DNA of 64,000 nt, from positions 3,922-67,921 of the forward strand of contig NZ_QLLR01000001.1 of NCBI RefSeq assembly GCF_003259615.1, given 5' to 3'. Shown here piece after piece: positions 61,211-64,000 of the stretch. The translations under genes were made by a program, and so were the position numbers. The DNA comes from Pedobacter cryoconitis. Lineage in GTDB: Bacteria > Bacteroidota > Bacteroidia > Sphingobacteriales > Sphingobacteriaceae. The first letter of the stretch is position 1. Each line of letters starts with the position of its first letter. The notes below the pieces were generated by a model. The model was not told the DNA's origin and searched no databases. It was given only the letters and a program-made list of their open reading frames with translations.

Positions 61211-62338
61211 ATGAAAACAACACTAATTTACTCCTGCCTTTCAGCTTGCCTGATTTTATCTTCCTGCGGAAATTCTAAAAATCCGCAGCAGCGGGAGCAC
61301 ATACAAGAATTCCCTGTGTTATCGATTAAAGCGCAAAAGGCTGATCTTTTTGCAGAATATCCAACCACTTTACAAGGAGAACAAACTGTAGAAATCCGTT
61401 CCAAAGTAGATGGTTATATCGAACAGGTTTATGTTGCAGAAGGTACAATTGTAAGTAAAGGACAACCTTTATTTAAAATAGATGCCAACAGCTTCCAGCA
61501 GGAAATGAATAATAAAAATGCAGCCGTTCTTGCTGCTGTAGCGAACCTGGAAACTGCCAGCATTCAAACAGAAAGAACAAAAGTACTGGTAGAAAAGAAA
61601 ATTGTCAATTCCTTTGAGCTCACTTCTGCCAAAAATGTGGAACAGGTGAAAAAGGCGGAACTCAACCAGGCAAAAGCAGATCTGTCGGCAGCGAAGTCCA
61701 AGCTTGCCTATACCAACATTGTAAGTCCGATTAATGGAGTGGTAGGAAGCTTACCTTATAAAATAGGCAGTTTAGTGAGCAGTACTTCTGAAACTGCTCT
61801 GACTACTATTGCCAATACCAAACAAATCTACGCTTACTTTTCTCTGAGTCAGCAGCAGCTTGGCGCATTCTTAAACCAGTACGACGGTCAGCAGATCAAT
61901 GAAAAATTCAAGCATATGCCGCAGGTATCTCTGTTGATGCAGGATGGAGAATTGTACAATACAAAAGGTAAAATTGAAACACTGAGCGGCGTATTGAATG
62001 CCTCAACGGGGGCTGCAAATTTCAAAGCAGTATTTCCAAATCCGGAAGCTAAATTATGGAGTGGTGCCAGTGCAACCATCAGAATCCCAACTCAGCTGAA
62101 CGATGCGATTATGGTGCCTAAGTCCACAACTTTTGAGCTGCAGGGCAAGTACTTTGTCTTTAAAGTTGACCAGAAGAACATTGTTCACCATACTGCAATT
62201 GACATTATGGAAGCTGTTACCGATAAAAACTATGTAGTAACCAAAGGACTGGCTGCAGGCGACCAGATAGTTACCGAGGGCCTGGGTAATTTAAAAGACG
62301 GTATGAAAATCAAACCCAATCCTTCAACCCCGAAATAA
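61211..62338 (+). CDS. RND efflux periplasmic adaptor (membrane fusion protein)
   Basis: This 375-residue lipoprotein (ILSSCGNS, Cys19) links an inner-membrane RND pump to an outer-membrane channel. The order is lipoyl half-motif (about 60-100, with VEIRSKVDGYIEQVYVAEG), a coiled-coil hairpin (about 100-160), the second lipoyl half, a beta-barrel domain and the membrane-proximal domain. It precedes the RND permease gene by eight bases. An outer-membrane channel gene, if present, lies beyond the window. Substrate not predictable. Confidence 0.92.
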   Translation: MKTTLIYSCLSACLILSSCGNSKNPQQREHIQEFPVLSIKAQKADLFAEYPTTLQGEQTVEIRSKVDGYIEQVYVAEGTIVSKGQPLFKIDANSFQQEMNNKNAAVLAAVANLETASIQTERTKVLVEKKIVNSFELTSAKNVEQVKKAELNQAKADLSAAKSKLAYTNIVSPINGVVGSLPYKIGSLVSSTSETALTTIANTKQIYAYFSLSQQQLGAFLNQYDGQQINEKFKHMPQVSLLMQDGELYNTKGKIETLSGVLNASTGAANFKAVFPNPEAKLWSGASATIRIPTQLNDAIMVPKSTTFELQGKYFVFKVDQKNIVHHTAIDIMEAVTDKNYVVTKGLAAGDQIVTEGLGNLKDGMKIKPNPSTPK

Positions 62339-62346
62339 GCATAGAC

Positions 62347-64000
62347 ATGTTAAAGAAATTTATTGAAAACCCGGTACTGTCTACGGTCATATCGATCATT
62401 ATAGTCATCCTGGGAATATTAGGATTAGTTTCCTTACCGATTTCCCAATATCCTGATATTGCCCCGCCTACAGTTTCTGTAACCGCTGCTTATCAGGGTG
62501 CCAATGCCAATGTGGTGATGAAAAGCGTAATTGTTCCATTAGAGGAGCAGATTAACGGGGTAGAGAACATGACTTACATGACCTCTACTGCAAGTAATAA
62601 CGGAAGTGCCACGATCACGATCTTCTTTAAACAAGGTACAGATCCTGATCAGGCGGCCATCAACGTACAAAACAGGGTAACCAAGGCGACCAGTCTGTTG
62701 CCAGAAGAGGTGATTAAAGCCGGGATTACGACCAGTAAAGAGCTGAGCAGTCAGGCTTATAGTTTTTTACTTTACAGCAGCAATCCCGCCTATGACCAGA
62801 AATTCCTTGACAATTACCTGAGGATAAACATCATGCCTCAGATGAAACGGGTAAATGGTGTAGGAAGTACGCAGATTTACGGCATGCAGGAATATTCGAT
62901 GAGAATCTGGTTAAAACCAGATGCCATGGCTAATCAGGGTTTGATTCCTGATGATATTGTAGCTGCATTGAAGGAACAGAATATTGAAGCTGCGCCCGGT
63001 AAACTGGGAGAAAACAGCAATCAATCCGTTCAGTACACTTTGAAATATACGGGACGATTGGCGGAAGTCAAACAATTTGAAGACATTATCCTTCGCAGCG
63101 CTAAACAAGGTGGTTTATTACGCCTTAAGGATGTGGCACAAGTAGAATTTGGTGCACAAGATTATACAACTTCTTTGATTACACAGGGAAAAGTTTCTTC
63201 TGGGGGCGCGATCAGTCAAACTTCTGGTGCCAATGCCAGGGAGTTGATTATTGCCTGCGAAGACATCTTAAAAGAAGCTTCAAAAGACTTCCCTCCCGGT
63301 GTAACTTACCATACCTTCCTGAATGCCAATGACTTCCTGGATGCTTCGATTGAAAAAGTAATCTCTACGTTAGTGGAAGCATTTATCCTGGTTTTTATCG
63401 TTGTCTTTATTTTCCTCCAGGATTTAAGGTCAACTTTAATCCCTGCAATTGCAGTACCGGTAGCGATTATCGGAACGTTCTTTTTCCTGAAGCTTTTCGG
63501 TTTCACCATCAACCTGCTCACCTTATTCGCTTTAGTACTGGCCATTGGAATTGTGGTCGATGATGCGATTGTAGTCGTCGAAGCGGTACATGCGAAACTG
63601 GATCAGGGGGCAAAATCAGCAAAGAAGGCTACTATACATGCCATGAGTGAAATTAGTGGTGCAATTATATCCATCACGCTGATCATGTCGGCAGTTTTCC
63701 TGCCTGTGACTTTCATTACAGGTTCTGCAGGAGTATTTTACAAACAATTTGGATTAACCCTTGCAGTAGCGATTGTAATCTCCGCAGTAAATGCTTTGAC
63801 ACTGAGCCCTGCTTTATGTGCTATATTTTTAAAACCACACGGGCCGCAGGATCATACCCGCCCAAAAGGGTTCTTACCTAAATTCTATGCTGGCTTTAAT
63901 ACAGCATTTGAGGCAGTAACTAATAAATATATTGGAGGAGTCCGCTTTTTAATCCGTAGGAAATGGATTTCTATAGCCGGAATTGCGGTGTTTGCAGGGA
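62347..64000 (+). CDS. RND efflux permease, 5' part (AcrB/MexB-like)
   Basis: An ATG at 62347 opens a frame that stays open to the window end (551 codons), so the protein is cut; full length is normally about 1040-1060 residues. The first helix (about 10-28) is followed by the periplasmic porter region, with the PISQYPDIAPPTVSV entry segment at about 31-45. TM4 carries the proton-relay pair Asp405-Asp406 in GIVVDDAIVVVEAV, equivalent to AcrB Asp407/408. The family exports drugs, detergents or similar compounds driven by protons. It is the second gene of the efflux operon. Confidence 0.94.
   Translation, partial: MLKKFIENPVLSTVISIIIVILGILGLVSLPISQYPDIAPPTVSVTAAYQGANANVVMKSVIVPLEEQINGVENMTYMTSTASNNGSATITIFFKQGTDPDQAAINVQNRVTKATSLLPEEVIKAGITTSKELSSQAYSFLLYSSNPAYDQKFLDNYLRINIMPQMKRVNGVGSTQIYGMQEYSMRIWLKPDAMANQGLIPDDIVAALKEQNIEAAPGKLGENSNQSVQYTLKYTGRLAEVKQFEDIILRSAKQGGLLRLKDVAQVEFGAQDYTTSLITQGKVSSGGAISQTSGANARELIIACEDILKEASKDFPPGVTYHTFLNANDFLDASIEKVISTLVEAFILVFIVVFIFLQDLRSTLIPAIAVPVAIIGTFFFLKLFGFTINLLTLFALVLAIGIVVDDAIVVVEAVHAKLDQGAKSAKKATIHAMSEISGAIISITLIMSAVFLPVTFITGSAGVFYKQFGLTLAVAIVISAVNALTLSPALCAIFLKPHGPQDHTRPKGFLPKFYAGFNTAFEAVTNKYIGGVRFLIRRKWISIAGIAVFAG

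Noticed and set aside
62911-63545. Two minus-strand frames within the RND permease
   Set aside because: Antisense shadows of a gene with clear transporter motifs.
1-64000. tRNA, rRNA, insertion sequences, integrases or prophage genes
   Set aside because: None recognised by eye; no transposase-like ORF or target-site duplication was seen.

Overview
The window is a chromosomal segment of a Bacteroidota bacterium, most likely Sphingobacteriaceae and Pedobacter-like. The evidence is a SusC/SusD pair, a FecR-type anti-sigma factor beside an STN-domain TonB receptor, a type IX secretion (T9SS) type B sorting domain with a PorP/SprF partner, A-rich rather than Shine-Dalgarno leaders, and several matches to the Bacteroidota -7 promoter box TAnnTTTG. 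I see no tRNA, rRNA, CRISPR array, transposase or phage gene. About 54 genes are supported. All assignments were made by reading the translations; no database search was run.

Layout. 1-612: no large gene, but two small ORFs that overlap by one base. 613-3151 (minus): PfkB sugar kinase, DUF4268 protein, acyl-lipid desaturase. 3364-5625: malic enzyme fused to a phosphotransacetylase-like domain, then a long terminator and a frameshifted gene relic (5768-6185). 6262-8794 (minus): MscS channel, CysE and CysM, with the last two making cysteine. 8968-11938 (minus): SseB-like protein and a UPF1-like helicase. 12022-19182: hydrolase, DUF6515 protein, GH29 fucosidase, ECF sigma factor, SelO AMPylase, D-2-hydroxyacid dehydrogenase. 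19303-21445: dnaA followed by a gene-free AT-rich stretch with a palindromic DnaA-box pair, a candidate oriC. 21446-25894 (minus): Ohr/OhrR, FabV enoyl-ACP reductase, PepD, PAP2-type phosphatase. 26079-31066 (plus): lipoprotein hydrolase, L,D-transpeptidase, DUF892 protein, LspA, cyclophilin; a small iron-permease-family protein lies opposite. 31081-36043: GHKL ATPase overlapping an exported chorismate mutase, a VirJ-domain protein flanked by two candidate small RNAs, a receiver-only response regulator, and a PLP histidine decarboxylase divergent from an Lrp regulator.

36454-43509 holds an XRE regulator, a 47-residue ORF and a SusD-SusC-ROK locus without a glycosidase. 43767-56848 (minus) is the most distinctive block. 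Read in transcription order it has an ECF sigma factor, a FecR anti-sigma factor, an STN-domain TonB receptor, a beta-helix lipoprotein, an unknown lipoprotein, a 1583-residue MBG/Ig-repeat adhesin with a T9SS type B sorting domain, and its PorP/SprF partner. Between the anti-sigma gene and the receptor, on the opposite strand, lie a promoter-like box and a strong terminator. This predicts a short antisense RNA in the same place as the DonS-type RNAs of Bacteroides polysaccharide loci. 56928-64000 has an S41 protease, an EEP-family hydrolase coupled to a Tat-exported Dabb protein, a SufR-like regulator with a perfect operator palindrome, DUF2480, and the start of an RND efflux operon cut by the window end.

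How the genes fit together. The sigma/anti-sigma/receptor trio looks like a surface-signalling switch. The downstream adhesin module may be its output, but a terminator at 50298-50333 means co-transcription is unproven. The ROK regulator probably controls the SusCD pair. OhrR-Ohr and the SufR-like regulator each sit beside a plausible operator.
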